A stretch of DNA of 64,000 nucleotides from Enoplolaimus lenunculus (GCA_030248215.1 JASANG010000538.1:1-64000), one strand, 5' to 3'; numbered from the stretch's first letter, positions 29,701 to 40,750 are shown. Notes: a model not told the origin generated them from the sequence alone. Translations and numbers: made by a program.

Positions 29701-30882
29701 ACTACTGTTACATCCATTTCAAGTAACATTGGTCAATTAGGTTACCTTGATGAGGGTTCAGTTCACCGGCATGAAATTCCATACGCGCTCCCACTGGGGC
29801 ATCGTGACTGTGGTCAGGAATATTTTCATGTTTTGCGTGGTTTTCAATTGCGTCGACTTCCACCTGTTCAATTTCTTGATTCACTGAATCTAAATGCGGC
29901 ACGGATTCGATTGGTTTGTCGGCAACCTGAACCAAAAATAATGAATCACAGGTCGATGCACATTTTAACCGACAATTGGATCAAGATAGATATTTTGAAA
30001 AAGAGCATCACACCCTGACAAATGCGTGGTCCTGTATGTTCCTTACCATTTAACATGAAAGGTGGTCCATGGCAGAGGGGATGAATTGCAAACTGCTGCA
30101 ATTACTAACTTTTCATGTTGAAAGTTTGACTGCAGCAATAACTCCGCAGCCAGGCCAGGTTTGGGGTCTAAAAATTGCCAGGTTCATCACACAAGGGTTT
30201 CAGATGAGTTACAAGCGAGGTTGACAATTTTGCGTGGGACGCGGCAAAAGTTCTGCAGGGAGGGCTGAGCCTGCAGTCTCCCCTTTGTTAAAGAACCCGC
30301 GGCCATTTGATGTCGTTCGATGCATTCAGAATTTCTTTTATCCAAAACTTAAGCGTAATTCTAAGTCAGCAATTTAGCCACGAAGTATCAGCCTAAATGA
30401 ATGCCTAAAAACAGTTTTCAAACCTGTCGCTAAATGTCGCTATTTTGCTGAAGCGTTATGGTAACATATTTGTCAACCAGCCCCCGAGCGGAACTTACAA
30501 TCCTTTTCACTAAACAGCTGGAACCGCGTGAAAATAATGTTCGGCTCGAGCGCTTAAGCCTTCACGTCCTTAAACGAATTTTGAACCACATCGCCACTCA
30601 GCCCACATCTTCAACCTGTGTTTCTCGTCGACTGTTTCAAAATTTACAGGAGTTTACACCAACTGGTGACAGGTGCTACACACATTTGAGAATACGGTCA
30701 CTGTGATTTGAACCTGCCCTAAAACCGTTACTCAAACCGCATATGCGAATTAATTCAACATTAAAATTTACCGTAATCTGTTTGGTATTTCGAGTGATCA
30801 TAAACGTTAACGAGCAACCGACACAAAACGAAGCGACCAACTTAAGCCAACTGTCCAATTGACGCCATACATTTCTTGACAT
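23358..30882 (-). CDS. Core 1 beta-1,3-galactosyltransferase (C1GALT1-like), paralog B, six exons
   Basis: Predicted Golgi UDP-Gal:GalNAc-Ser/Thr beta-1,3-galactosyltransferase (GT31), which makes core 1 O-glycans. Exons on the minus strand: 30882-30772, 29926-29746, 28599-28364, 27193-26929, 26452-26274, 23702-23358. All splice sites are AG/GT and phases run 0,1,0,1,0. The join gives 438 residues with no internal stop. Residues 15-29 form the single membrane anchor, then a polar stem to about 105. The catalytic part has [33 protein letters not shown] (DDD at 193-195), [56 protein letters not shown] and YDYFLYHL-like blocks in family order. All expected residues are present, so it should be active. 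Intron 5 (2.6 kb) holds a piggyBac remnant. Paralog A lies downstream in the same orientation. Confidence 0.93.
24041..25684 (-). mobile_element. piggyBac element, internally deleted, with intact ends
   Basis: The ends are CCCTCAACGGCCCG (24041-24054) and CGGGCCATTGAGGG (25671-25684). They are flanked by TTAA at 24037-24040 and 25685-25688, exactly the piggyBac signature. The palindrome GTCTACATATGTAGAC occurs near the left end (24084) and twice near the right (25475, 25652) as subterminal repeats. Transposase sequence on the minus strand is listed separately and lacks its middle. It sits within intron 5 of C1GALT paralog B, in the same orientation, and interrupts an older MITE. Confidence 0.93.
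24235..25382 (-). pseudogene. piggyBac transposase, core deleted
   Basis: The ATG at 25382 opens an acidic, Ser-rich N-terminus (to about residue 90). Then comes the piggyBac start of the catalytic domain, including [24 protein letters not shown] and [19 protein letters not shown], ending AKPAKYR near 24560. There the sequence jumps to a C-terminal part (24235-24555, another frame) with [10 protein letters not shown] and the cysteine-rich finger [20 protein letters not shown], then VCKDH. In the family, the segment between these parts carries the three catalytic Asp residues, all absent here. About 200 codons or more are deleted, so this copy cannot make an active transposase. Confidence 0.92.
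25950..26074. mobile_element. CAGGCCCGTAGCC hAT-type MITE, reverse orientation, paralog B intron 5
   Basis: It runs from TGGGCCCGTAGCCA to TTTTGGCTACAGGCCTG, with the family interior (CATCCCCCCTGG, CTGAAAATTGTTAGCCCC). Flanks are similar AATTTAAAT/AATTGAAT, but the duplication is not exact. A left-end piece of the same family lies at 23773-23850. Confidence 0.7.
26274..26452 (-). CDS. Paralog B exon 5
   Basis: The acceptor is AACTGATTTTCAG|GTGCCG and the donor ATTTCG|GTACGA. It is 179 bp. It encodes [35 protein letters not shown] and [13 protein letters not shown]; human C1GALT1 has SIEDLALGRCM and FVPEHHLIKG at these points. Confidence 0.95.
26635..26877. mobile_element. MITE with TATTCTCAAATGTGTATAGC ends, paralog B intron 4
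   Basis: The left end TATTCTCAAATGTGTGTAGC and the right end GCTATACACATTTGAGAATA are near-perfect inverted repeats of about 28 bp. A full relative is at 59747-59950. Single ends occur at 23739, 25870, 30650-30695 and 56065-56095. Confidence 0.8.
26929..27193 (-). CDS. Paralog B exon 4 (DDD and GGAGY motifs)
   Basis: The acceptor is TTTGTATTCCAG|CACGCA and the donor GACACAG|GTTAGT. It is 265 bp. It encodes [42 protein letters not shown] and [20 protein letters not shown], the most conserved stretch of C1GALT1. Confidence 0.95.
27308..27774. mobile_element. Probable GC-rich Harbinger-like MITE swollen by a 24-bp minisatellite
   Basis: The right end ACGAGTATAACTTAAGCCC followed by TAA is a decayed form of the CAAGTATAGCG...ACCC|TAA end seen at 55599. 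The left part TAGCGCCGGCGTCCGGCG is family-like. Between them lie 17 tandem units. It sits in intron 3 of C1GALT paralog B. Confidence 0.5.
27337..27744. repeat. 24-bp minisatellite, 17 units
   Basis: The unit is GTCTGG(T/C)AGCGTGGGG plus CGGCGTTC. Variants alternate TAG/CAG, with a GTGTGAGGCAG form interspersed, so unit types are mixed. All frames on both strands are open through it (on the minus strand a repeated RRPTLPDE), which is a by-product of the period being a multiple of three. Confidence 0.95.
28364..28599 (-). CDS. Paralog B exon 3
   Basis: The acceptor is ATTTTTCTAG|ACGAAG and the donor TTTATG|GTAAGA. It is 236 bp. It encodes [13 protein letters not shown], then [19 protein letters not shown] and the TKEG...KTKLAFM block, which aligns with the human TKEGRDQLYWKTIKAF region. 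Confidence 0.93.
29640..29733. mobile_element. TTAGGC-family MITE, right-hand fragment next to paralog B exon 2
   Basis: ACTTAAGCTTAAGCTTTTGA, then TTTTTTTGCTCATGCTTA, ATATGCTTTTATACTACTG and CAAGTAACATTGGTC match the right half of the family. It starts within 15 bp of the exon 2 donor of paralog B. The preceding 29080-29639 is AT-rich DNA with repeated TTTCAGACA and TGTCTTAA motifs, probably another decayed element. Confidence 0.55.
29746..29926 (-). CDS. Paralog B exon 2 (stem)
   Basis: The acceptor is TTTTTGGTTCAG|GTTGCC and the donor CATCAAG|GTAACC. It is 181 bp, phase 0 in and phase 1 out. It encodes an acidic, His-rich stem including [18 protein letters not shown], which resembles the HLEGQMNFNAD stretch before the catalytic domain of the human enzyme. 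Confidence 0.8.
30772..30882 (-). CDS. Paralog B exon 1 (start and signal anchor)
   Basis: The ATG at 30882 opens [12 protein letters not shown], then the hydrophobic [17 protein letters not shown]. The donor is ATTACG|GTAAAT after 37 codons, phase 0. An upstream in-frame GTG is not needed. The short positive N-terminus before the anchor fits a type II Golgi protein. Confidence 0.75.
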
Positions 30883-31865
30883 ATTCAACCGTAGCGCAGC
30901 AATCACACAGCAGTAGATACCAAATTGAACTGAACGCGAGTTAAAATTTCAACTTTCATATCCTCTCATTCTACAACCGTTTCCAAAATGCGAGCAGTTA
31001 TTATTACGAGTATGCACAGTACAAAATGTTTGTATTTACAAGACGTGACAGAGCTGACGATAACCTTAGTTTAACCAGGGCCTATGGCAGGTTTTGTGAG
31101 CCGTTCCGTGTTGGTCACTGAATCAAATGATTCACCAAGACCCTCTTACGTCATCCACACCGATTTTGTAAGGTCACAAAAGCTTCCATAAGGTCCTGTT
31201 CAGGAAGTAAACAATCGTATGCTTAATTTGGTTAAAAAATAGCTTGCCGGTGCAGATTTGATATGATTACAGGGTTGAATGTATTGGAATCATCAGAATT
31301 TGCTCTAATTTTTATGAGTGTGTCATAGTATTCGTCGATTAAATCTTACTAAGGTCCTTGAAAAGTCGAGATATTTTTAAGCAGGCCTACACACGGAACC
31401 ACGCCGTAACTGTAGTATAAGCATATTCGTGTGCCAAGTTTATGCCTAAACCGGTAAAATAGTCTAAAGCTTAAGCTTACTCTATTGGAGTAAAAAAATC
31501 ACGATCTCTCGTTTTTAAAAACATGGCTAAGTCTAAATGCACTGTATGACAATGAAAATAACTTTACCCAGTAGTCCGTGTTATATATTTTAAAATAGAG
31601 TAAAAGCCAATGAAATACATTCTAAATAACATTCAAACAAGCGATCGAAATTTGAAAATAACTCTTTTAAGCCTCGGTATTTGATGTGAATTATCATTGT
31701 TTGGCAGATGGACGATTTAGACGCTTGGTAACAATGGTAACCAATATTAACATTGGGAAATGAGTATTTACTGTCAATCAAAATATAATCCATTGTGTGG
31801 GTTGAAAGCAACTGAATACATTCGTTCATGATACTGAGACACATAGAATTGCTATTGGAAGATTC

Positions 31866-32034
31866 GGCCAATGTATAAAACAGGGTCGTAACAGTAGTAT
31901 AAGCATATTTGTAAGCCTGAGCCTAAACCTGAGCCTATACGCATAAACCTAGTGCAAAAAAATTAGTCTAAAGCTTAAGCTTACAATGTTGCAATTCTAA
32001 ACCAGAACGTTGTGCCCCTGATCTTTAAATGAGT
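31866..32034. mobile_element. TTAGGC-family MITE
   Basis: It runs from GGCCAATGTATAAAACAGGG to CCCTGATCTTTAAATGAGTC with diverged hexamers (CCTGAG, CCTAAA). Flanks GAAGATTC and AAAAATTC match at six of eight. Confidence 0.7.
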
Positions 32035-32299
32035 CAAAAATTCGACAATTGAGCGTAGCGAATTTTTTTGGGGTTTGCATAAAATTAAAAATTTGCCAAA
32101 CACTGAGTTCTTGTGTATAACTGTGGGATAAAGTTTGCCATCATATCTCAGATAAATCTAAATATTAAAATTTTCGCCAAAATATTCAAGGTATTGTTCA
32201 ATTTAATAGCAAATTCAATATCAGTACCAATATTTAGCTTACTTTCAGTTGTCGGCCACTTCAAAATTTGCTAAGCTGCAGTTTTTGGTAGGCATTTAT

Positions 32300-32470
32300 G
32301 GCTCATGTTACTTTAAAGGGCGTCCAGGTTTCTGGTGGGTCTATTAAAGTGTACGTTTACATCCTAGATTACATTTTTGTTTAGGCTTAGGCTTAGGCTT
32401 AGGAATTCATTTTTGCAATGCTTAGGAATACGCTTAATCTACTGGCACGCCTCGTAAAGTAACATTAGCC
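32300..32470. mobile_element. TTAGGC-family MITE, GTTACTTT-type ends
   Basis: GGCTCATGTTACTTTAAAGG opens it and CGTAAAGTAACATTAGCC closes it. The interior has TTTAGGCTTAGGCTTAGGC. Flanks are GCATTTAT and GCATTGAA (six of eight). It belongs with 22033 and 39480. Confidence 0.75.
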
Positions 32471-32539
32471 GCATTGAATATAGCTGGCAGTACCCTGATA
32501 GATGCGGGTCAATATTTGACGTATATGCTATTGTGAAAC

Positions 32540-32710
32540 CGGGCCAGTAGCCAAGGGGGGTAGGGGGTAGGGGGCTCAACCCCCGGGAAACTTTTGGCCC
32601 CCCCACCCTGGAAAGTCTACAACCTTGCTTGTAACTCATCGAAAACCCTTGAATGCCCCTCCTGAAAAATGTTTTGCCCCCCCGAGCAAGAAGAGCTAGC
32701 TACGGACGTG
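32540..32710. mobile_element. CAGGCCCGTAGCC hAT-type MITE with perfect 8-bp duplication
   Basis: The 171-bp element runs from CGGGCCAGTAGCCAAGG to AGCTAGCTACGGACGTG. It is flanked by identical TGTGAAAC (32532-32539 and 32711-32718). The interior is the reverse of the copy at 5311, with GGGGGCTCAACCCCC and GCCCCTCCTGAAAAATG. Confidence 0.9.
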
Positions 32711-35700
32711 TGTGAAACTTGAAATTCAATTTTTCAACTGCAACTGAAACTGAATAGAAGTTTAACGTTGAACTGTTCGTTGAATACACAGTTTTCCTGT
32801 CTACATTACGATAAAAATAACAAACACTTACCACAAAACTGTATGCTTACTCTAACACTGTCTATAACATATATCCGTAATTCAATGTTTTTAGTCTTTG
32901 CTTAGGGTTATATTGTCAGTGGGTGTATACAGACTCCCATGGGGAACAATTATATACCCTGACAGTTGTAGAAAGACTCAAAAAAGATACTTTTACACGC
33001 TGCAACCTAAACAGGTCAATAATTTTTCTGGTTCGCTACGAACGCTCGCAAAAATATACTTATAGATTTGGTTTATCCTCTCGAAACGAAATCTAAGCTA
33101 CACTTATGATTGCCATTGTACTGAACAGTATTCGCTGAACAGTCGAATGCCTTCAGGCGAACAAGCTGGTATCTAAGGGTACTAAGTACCCTCTGTGAAG
33201 CGATAAATTCGAACTGACAACCGATAAAAGTTATTTATGATATTGGCAAATATTTCACCGTTTAAAAGTGTGGATACATGTGGATCCCAAACATTGATCC
33301 ATGGCGGCGAACTGAGAGTATTGCGTTGGGAACTGAAAGTTGGAGTTTTAATCAGTAATATTAAGTGACAGTGGGACACCATTAAGCAATATTCATAATC
33401 TACTACTGTAAAATAATTGCCTATGGATCGCAGGGAAGGTGTGCTCCCGGGCACGTCCTCTGCCGCTGTGTTCATATGTTTGGCTGTTGTCTTTTAGAGC
33501 AGAAAACAAAACATTTAAACAAATGACTTCATATTAATGTTAGCACAACAATTTTGTTATCTATAATCAGGGTATTTGCTTGTATTACAGCGTAATTGAT
33601 TGCTTAGCTGCGGTCAAACTATTCGGTATTGTGTCAAAAAACGAATGGAGGGTGAAAATTACGCTTGAAACAAGGACCGATCCTTGGAGTCAGAAAGGCC
33701 GACAATGGCTTTGGATCAGATTTAGACTTGAATTCAAAATTTTGAGCTCAGGTGTAGATTTAGTATGTTTTACATATGTATCTTAGACCAATCTGATATT
33801 TAGGCCAGTTCGTACTCGTAGCAAAAGGGTGGTGTAACGGGGAGGGACTCAGTCCCTCTCTGCAAAATGTTGGATTCCTCTAGAAAATTCAAATATCAAA
33901 CTTGTTTGATGTTTTGCAGTCTACGGCGACTGTGTCAGGTTTAGTTATACATTTTAAGCATTGTTTTCAAGTCATGAAATCTCGAGTAAACCGTTCTATA
34001 CGCGTGAATGTTTCTTTCAGCTGAAACTTCCAGTCGCAAGTTTTGTTGGAACAATTTTTCAAAGAACTTGCAGTTGCAAATTATTCATGATGAATATACG
34101 CCAAGAATTAATTCTAAGGCATGAATAGCCTTTGCAAGTGGAATTAATTCATCATCATTGGCCGAACTGATAATTTATTGCTTCTGCTTGCTATTTATTG
34201 CAGTAGTCTTCAAATTATTTATATAAATTCATGTCAAGATTCAAAATAAAAATGATATTTCTTTACAAACACTATATCGTTTGTATGTTCAAAAACGATG
34301 TATTATTTGAAATTGCTGTATGTTTGATATCTGTAATGTGTAAAGTTTCAACTCACAGATTTGAATTTGAAAAATCCAATTCATCCGAGCTCCACGGGTA
34401 AGGCTCCAGTCCATCCGAATTATTTCCCAGCAAAGGCCGCATCCGAATAATGTCCCAGCAGAGGTCGCTGCCCATTTATAATGAAATTTGTAACAAAGGC
34501 TTCCGCATCCGGCAGTTCGTCTCCGATAATCCGTTCGTGTAAAGATCGTCACCGAAAAAGTTTGTCACCTGTAGTTCGACCGTGAAAATTTGTCCCGGAC
34601 ATTACGTCACCGAAAGTATATACTGTACATGAGGGCAAAAAGCTATGACGTCAGCTCTCAACAACTTGATTGGCTCACGTGTGACCACTAAGCGATCATT
34701 GGTACACGTTCCGCCTTCAAGTCGAATATATTCAGGAACCGATCATTCTAAACAGGGTCCGGAGCAGGATTTGTTTAGCTGGCAATAAAAATATTCTATT
34801 GAAAAACGCATTCAGAAATGTATTTCACCACTCAAAATTTCGGTCTTGAACCACTCGCCACGAGCGCCTTGGACGTATGGATCCTGAGGCCACGGCTACA
34901 GTGTGGCATCCATTATGATCCGCGCCTGAATGGAATTTAACGTTCGAGTCTTAATTTGTCAACCTTCACTGTACGTCTCTTCTAAGTTGTTAGCGACAAG
35001 CGAAATTCAACTAAAAATTTAGCATTTTCACCACGCGATCAAGTTCCGCTTCCTTCTTTTGTGGCGGAACAAATGCCATGTCAATAACAATCGATCGGAT
35101 CGCAATAGCAAATCCGCCACACTGTTGGTGTCGCTTCTGTGACCCTGAAGATTGAACGTTATGTCAACTCAAATACTTTCAGATAAAAGGAAAAACAACC
35201 AGTTTTCTGAAAATATATTTGGAAGAGTTCAGGGGTGAATTTTCGGTTTTTCCCAGGGTCGATTTATTGGCCACAAATTGTAGCAACAAACTGTTGTAGA
35301 CGAAGCTTCAGTATGAGATGTTGTACACCCTCCAGAAGGTTAGGCTTTGACTCATGATTCCGCTTAGATTTCAGGAAACGTGTACTAAAGCCTAAGTTTC
35401 AACCTTTACCTAAGACTATACTTTAGCTCAATCCTGAGCCTAAGCTTAAACTTGATGTGGATAAATTCAAAATGGATCATTTTAGCGATTGCAATGCTAC
35501 GAGTTATAGGAAAAAATAAACAGGACATTTTATGCGACTAAAGTTACGTAACGATATTTACGTAAAGATACGGAGAATATGCATAATTGGGTTACAACTT
35601 CAATTGTTATGTAGATGTTTATATGTCGTGCCCTAGACAGTTATTTACACCAGTTGGCAACTGGAATGCAAACTGATTTTGATTGGACGATTGTGCAGCC

Positions 35701-36686
35701 CAAACAACTGGATGGGTGGCAATGCTATGAGTCCAGCCAAACTGAGTAGTTTCACAAATGTTTGTTTATGGTTACATATATCGCACGCTGATTTCAATTT
35801 TTGCAGAAGCCAACTTCATCTGTGCTAAACTTGCAACTTTCTAAGGATGACAATGCTATGATTGTTCTATTGGGACAGCCATAAGGCCGTATCTTCAACA
35901 AAGTCAAATTTTCGGGCTGTAGATTTTACAACAGGTTTGCATTGAATATTTCGACAGGTACATTATTTGGATTTTGGCTTAACGAAACGTAAGTTTGAAA
36001 TATTTTACAGATTTTTTTATGAAAAGTTTGGAACTTGAATTTTAGTTTCAGACGAAAACAGGTGCGTCTGCAGAAAAAAATATTTTTGGGGAAACACCGA
36101 AAAATTTCTTGGCAACCCCTACAATTGCAATTTCAAATTGTTTTTAGACCAAACATATTTGACATTTGAGGGCCACCAGCCAAATTTGTGGGGACACATG
36201 GCCCCCATGCCCGTGGGGATGTCGTTGGAAGAAAAGCCATCTAGTTTTCCGTCCAGTGGCTCTTAGTGAATGTTATTACTACTTTTTTGAGTCTTCACCA
36301 CGAGGTCGTGATTAGATGGTCGTTCGCAACCTTTAACATTTGCTTAAAGTTCACAGAATCACAGGATCTAAGAGACGACCTGGGCCGAAACTAACGGCAG
36401 AGAAAATCCAGAGGTCGTAGCGACCGGGATGATTTTTGTCCATGGGAGTAGCCTACACTGACCAAAGCCAGCTCAACATGTCAGATGAGCCAAAATAATT
36501 ACAGGATAGGCATGCTCCAAAAATTCTATTTTATGCTTGCGCTTAAATGGATGAAAGAAACAAGTTCGATTATTCTGATGTTGAAATTGAGAGCAGACAT
36601 TTGATTGGAATTGAGTTAAACTGCAAGTTGTTATTCAGTTGAAGACACTGGCGCTCTGCGGAAAATTACAATTATGTTGTTATATA

Positions 36687-36906
36687 CACTGTAAAAAATG
36701 GCGATTGAAATTGACTCTCTGAAATAAGCTTTTCTGGACTACACAAATTGTGTCAAAATTCGACTACGCCAGAATCAAATTCTACTCACGAGAGCGGCTC
36801 GGGTGAGTCGAATTTGAGTGTGGCGGAGTCGAATTTTGACTCAGTTTGTGTATTCCGAAAAGCCTATATCGCAGAAAGTCAATTTGAATCACCATTTTTT
36901 GCAGTG
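36687..36906. mobile_element. Palindromic TA-flanked foldback MITE (GAGTC family), copy 1
   Basis: CACTGTAAAAAATGGCG and CACCATTTTTTGCAGTG are inverted ends, flanked by TA on both sides. Nearly the whole 220 bp is one long imperfect palindrome, with GAGTC/GACTC motifs through both arms, so single strands would fold into a hairpin. TA flanks fit Tc1/mariner-type insertion. Confidence 0.85.
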
Positions 36907-38672
36907 TAACATTAGTATCCCTGTGTGCAAGAATGACGAAGGGTCTCAAATAGTATGTACAGGCAACAGCGTTTTCTAGCACTGTAATGATGTCGGTTAG
37001 CAAGTTTACTCAGCACTGATCAGGGCAGGGGTTTGATTCCAGACTGGGATTCTACGTGTCAAAGTTGTTTTCAACCTTAAATTCGTTTACGTAGTCGCGA
37101 TGAGAAAACACGACATATGGATTCCGTTAGGAATTTAAGATATTGAAGTAGCGTGTTTTACAAGTCTCAGCGCACTGAGTGTCAGCGATACCATTTTTAC
37201 GGCTGCTTTTCCCGTCTTCCTGACACTTTCAGGGACTGCTTGTTAAATTAGTTTTCAAGCCAAAATACTTTAATGATAATTTTATTCAACCAAACCAAGA
37301 TTTGACGTGCCGTATATACAACAAGGGTTTTTATGAGTGTCAAAATGTTTCCAGCGGGCTGACCTCCTGTAACCCCATTTACTTACTGGCACGTTATTGT
37401 TGGTTCTACATTTTCTTTACCAGACTAACCTAATAGTATATATAGTGCATATAAATTGAAAGAAGCCGCGGCCCCGTTAACCAGTTAGGCACGCTACTGA
37501 TTAAACCTAATACAAGGAAACTACTACCGCTTATTTAGGTTCGTCAGATCTCTTTCATCAAGTGCTTTAGCTGCTAATATCATGATGGCTATGCACAGCC
37601 GAGGTTTTGTTCTTAACACTGCCTTAAGGCCGTTTTTGCGTTCGCAATTATTCATTTTGTCCACATGGCTTGCATTATGTAAGCTTTAATTGAACCAACG
37701 AAAGCTTATGCTTAAAATCGCCAGAGGGCATTAAAGCTAAGTATTAGCAGGTTTTATAGTAGATAATTCTGGTTCAATATTTGCGTAGGCGTATCTTTTC
37801 ACCTAATATTTGACCCAAAAGTTTAATTTAAGCGCAAAAGTTATGAGTTTCGTAAGTATATCAAACGACAGACTCTGTAGTTTAATAAAACTAAAAACTT
37901 AAGCATGAGCTAAATATAAGTTAAAGATACTGCAGTGACTCGAATAAGATGGGGGACTGATATGTATTTGGCCTCTTCAGAGGATACCCCGCTGTTATTC
38001 GGTTACGGACAGTAATTTATTTTTTAATCCCGCCATCTGCCATCCTTCGTTACTGACATAATCTGGTACTGCCACCATCCGTTGAATTAAACGATTATTT
38101 GTCTTGTATCAAAAGTTTGAGCGATAATACAAGGTTATACTTAGGAATGTACTTTCAAAACTTAAGTACGCTTTAAAGTTTCGTGCTCAACTTCTTTCTG
38201 GTCCTGGAGTCATTTATACACTACCATTCGGGATTATGCTTAGGTTTATTCATAGGCTTCAAAGCTTTCTTAGATGACAAATTGTCAAGCGACGAATTGT
38301 CTCAAATTCCCATGCCTCACACCATTTTGGCGATAAAATTTGAAAAAATACAATAAAAAATTATTAAAATTAATTATGCAACGTTTCAAATGCACCGTTG
38401 AATTTGTGTTTATTGTAATAAATTTGATTTTAAACGCCAGTTTGATTGGAATAAATTTCAAAAATTCAACTTTGTAATAGGATTTGTGCCATAAAAATGT
38501 AGTCAGAACGGTTTTTACGTTTTGAAAATATAATATAATAAATTCGTGTTTTTGACATAAGCTAACAAGCGTTTACTAAAACTGCGTTCAGCAACGCTGA
38601 CAATACAATCGATTTTCGCTACTAAACACACAGTGACATAAGGACCATGTAAGCGAACATTTCGCAGTCTTA
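36907..38672. other. Intergenic, no gene seen
   Basis: A decayed CAGGCCC-type MITE lies near 37255-37395. At 37928-38010 there is a repeat with GTGACTCGAATAA, GGGGGACTGATATGTATTTG and GCCTCTTCAGAGG. The repeat returns at 42476-42570. The rest is unassigned. Confidence 0.45.
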
Positions 38673-38858
38673 GGGTGCCGCTATCCTTGTCATATTGCGG
38701 CGCCGTCCGTCACCGTACGTCGCCATCTGTGTCACAGTCCGTTACCGCGCTGGATCGTACGCCAATTGTTTGCACAGACTATTGTACGATGACAAACGCT
38801 GACGGACAGCGACGGATGGCGGCCTAGGGCGAAGGATAATAAAAGTATACCGTCACCG
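38673..38858. mobile_element. GC-rich Harbinger-like MITE
   Basis: TTA precedes GGGTGCCGCTATCCTTGTCA. The interior has GGCGCCGTCCGTCACCGTA and its inverse GACGGACAGCGACGGATGG. The right end AAAGTATACCGTCACCG is diverged and no TAA follows, so this is an old copy. Confidence 0.65.
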
Positions 38859-38979
38859 TCATGTGTTACGCCGGAGACGGAAGTGAGACGTATCCGGGTG
38901 TTGTTACAATAACCGGATGTAGCGTTATCCTTAAAACTTTTCGCGAGTTTCCGTAATCCTCAGCATGCTGCTATACGAG

Positions 38980-39145
38980 GCTTGCGTTATACTCGCCGCT
39001 CGCTGCCGCAGTTTGCCGCACGTCACCGGGCGCTGGCGCTGTAAATCATTTTAATAAAAATTACCGCACACCACCGTCCACCGGCGTACGGCGGCGTGCG
39101 GCAGCGCGTGCCAGCGTCCGGCTCAGTAAAAGTATACCGTAACCC
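38980..39145. mobile_element. GC-rich Harbinger-like MITE, diverged
   Basis: CTTGCGTTATACTCGCCGC opens it and AAAGTATACCGTAACCC closes it. GCGGCGTGCGGCAGCG and CCGCACGTCACCGGGCG form inverted GC-rich arms around an AT-rich centre. Neighbouring 38673-38858 is a second copy. Confidence 0.6.
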
Positions 39146-39479
39146 TCAATCTTTTCACGCTCAATTTCAACAGTTGTGTCGTTAATGTCTTCGTTTGCAG
39201 TCCGTTTCGGTTTTGTTTCTGACAGACACCAGTCATTATTTATTATTCGGCTAAAAATGCGTGAGTTTATTTGGCAGCTATCAATAAATTGTCGAGTAGG
39301 CAGAAACACTTTAGCGACATTTGCCTTGGGCTGTTAAAATGAGGTCAGCAGGTATGAACCCTGATGCGGAATGGCAATCAAATCGCACTAAGCAACACAG
39401 GATCAACGTATCGTTAGGCGGAATAGTTCAAAGAAACCTCACAAGCGAGTAGCAAATGCAATTGTTCCATCAAAGATTT

Positions 39480-39631
39480 GGTCAATGTTAATTTTTAGGG
39501 CCGCAACAGTAGATTAAGCGTATTCCTAGACCTAAGTCTAAGCCGAAGCAAACAAATGTAGTCTAGAATGTAAGTCTATCTCTTTTACAGACCCACCAGA
39601 AACCGGGACGGCCCTAAAAGTACCACGGGCC
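39480..39631. mobile_element. TTAGGC-family MITE, GTTACTTTTAGG-type ends
   Basis: It runs from GGTCAATGTTAATTTTTAGG to CCTAAAAGTACCACGGGCC. The interior keeps GCAACAGTAGATTAAGC and AATGTAGTCTAGAATGTAAG, the subfamily core. The hexamers have decayed to CCTAAG/CCTAGA. Flanks match poorly (five of eight). Confidence 0.7.
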
Positions 39632-40750
39632 ACCTATTTGATGAGTTTTTAACGCTGTCCGAACTACATTTTTGTTAAAAATGTCTCTGACAACGTTTTC
39701 AAAACTCATCAAATCTGTTGGTGGAAAAAATAACATTTGCTGATACCTCAGTCATCTCGAACCCCTCGAGCCAGCGCGAAAGCGTCTTGTAACTTCAGTT
39801 TGAAATCGGTTTCGTCTGTGCCCCCTAAACGTGTTCAACATCGATTAGCAGTTGTTGATAAACCTTGTAATCTAAGAACCAATGAACTGACGAAGTTTGA
39901 ATAATATCGAATCTTTTCAGTCCTTCAATTGACTGACTTCTATGAAAATTATCCAATCAGCAGCAGCCGCAGTTTGTCTGTTTGAAAACTGATTCGCTGG
40001 TGACAGATGGTGAAACGCAGTCGTTGTTTTCCAGGACAACTTATTTCAGTTTGGTGTTGGTTGAAATGTACCAGCGCGCGTTGCGTTTTTGCATGTATAC
40101 GTAAAATCTTGCCATTTTATAGAAACTGCAGAGTAGCAAATAGCAAAGCACACATTTTTGGTTTAGTCAAATGTTACAAAGTCGTAATTAAGCGGTGAAT
40201 TGGGCACAAAAATACAGGGGGGTACATAAGAGCAAAAAATAAACATGATGCACCCCATTTCGAAATTTCTGAATCAACATTGTACCACGAGGTGTGGGTC
40301 AGGGCGTAGGCAGGATTTCAGAAACGGCATTTTACCAGAAACGGATATCCGGTTACACCCTGGTGTTTATCCATGAATTCCGGTGGATATCCCCTGAATG
40401 CCGATCATATGAAAAATCAATATTTTTACGCTGTATATATTTTACTCTTAACCTGACACCCACAGGTTTGTGTTATTTGACATTCAGAGACGTTTTGGTG
40501 GTTTGTTTTTTGTTCATTTTGTTTAAATTAATTACGACCTGTGCCAAAATATATGTTTGATAGTGTCAACTAAGATTTGACCATAACGAAAAACTTCAAC
40601 AATTTTGAGGTATTAAATCTAGAATCAATCCAACAGCGGCGGCACCGTCATACAACCAAAGTCGTACCGTAATTGAGTCCAGTGAGGCTGTGGCCATAGG
40701 ACCCACGCCTTCAAGCCACCCGGCTCGAGTGATTCAAAAATAAAAATTTT

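Larger units (their letters stand above)
30883..36686. other. Upstream of paralog B: no recognisable gene
   Basis: It contains three bounded MITEs (31866, 32300, 32540), a decayed TTAGGC-family piece at 31380-31490, a CTTGCAGCTGCAAG-family copy at 34010-34280 and a hAT-like G/C-run remnant at 36150-36230. The interval 32720-34000 and most of 34290-36140 show nothing I can assign. No promoter element was convincing. Confidence 0.5.

Noticed and set aside
31590-31871. Minus-strand 93-residue frame with a stretch (SFPNVNIGYHCYQA) faintly like ligand-binding domains of class C receptors
   Set aside because: The likeness is short, no neighbouring exons were found, and the frame begins in a MITE end.
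33182-33475. Minus-strand 97-residue frame with internal acceptor-like TTTCAG
   Set aside because: No family resemblance and no consistent exon partner.
39061-39309. Minus-strand 82-residue frame ending in an Arg-rich tail
   Set aside because: The C-terminal part is translated Harbinger-like MITE; the rest has no support.
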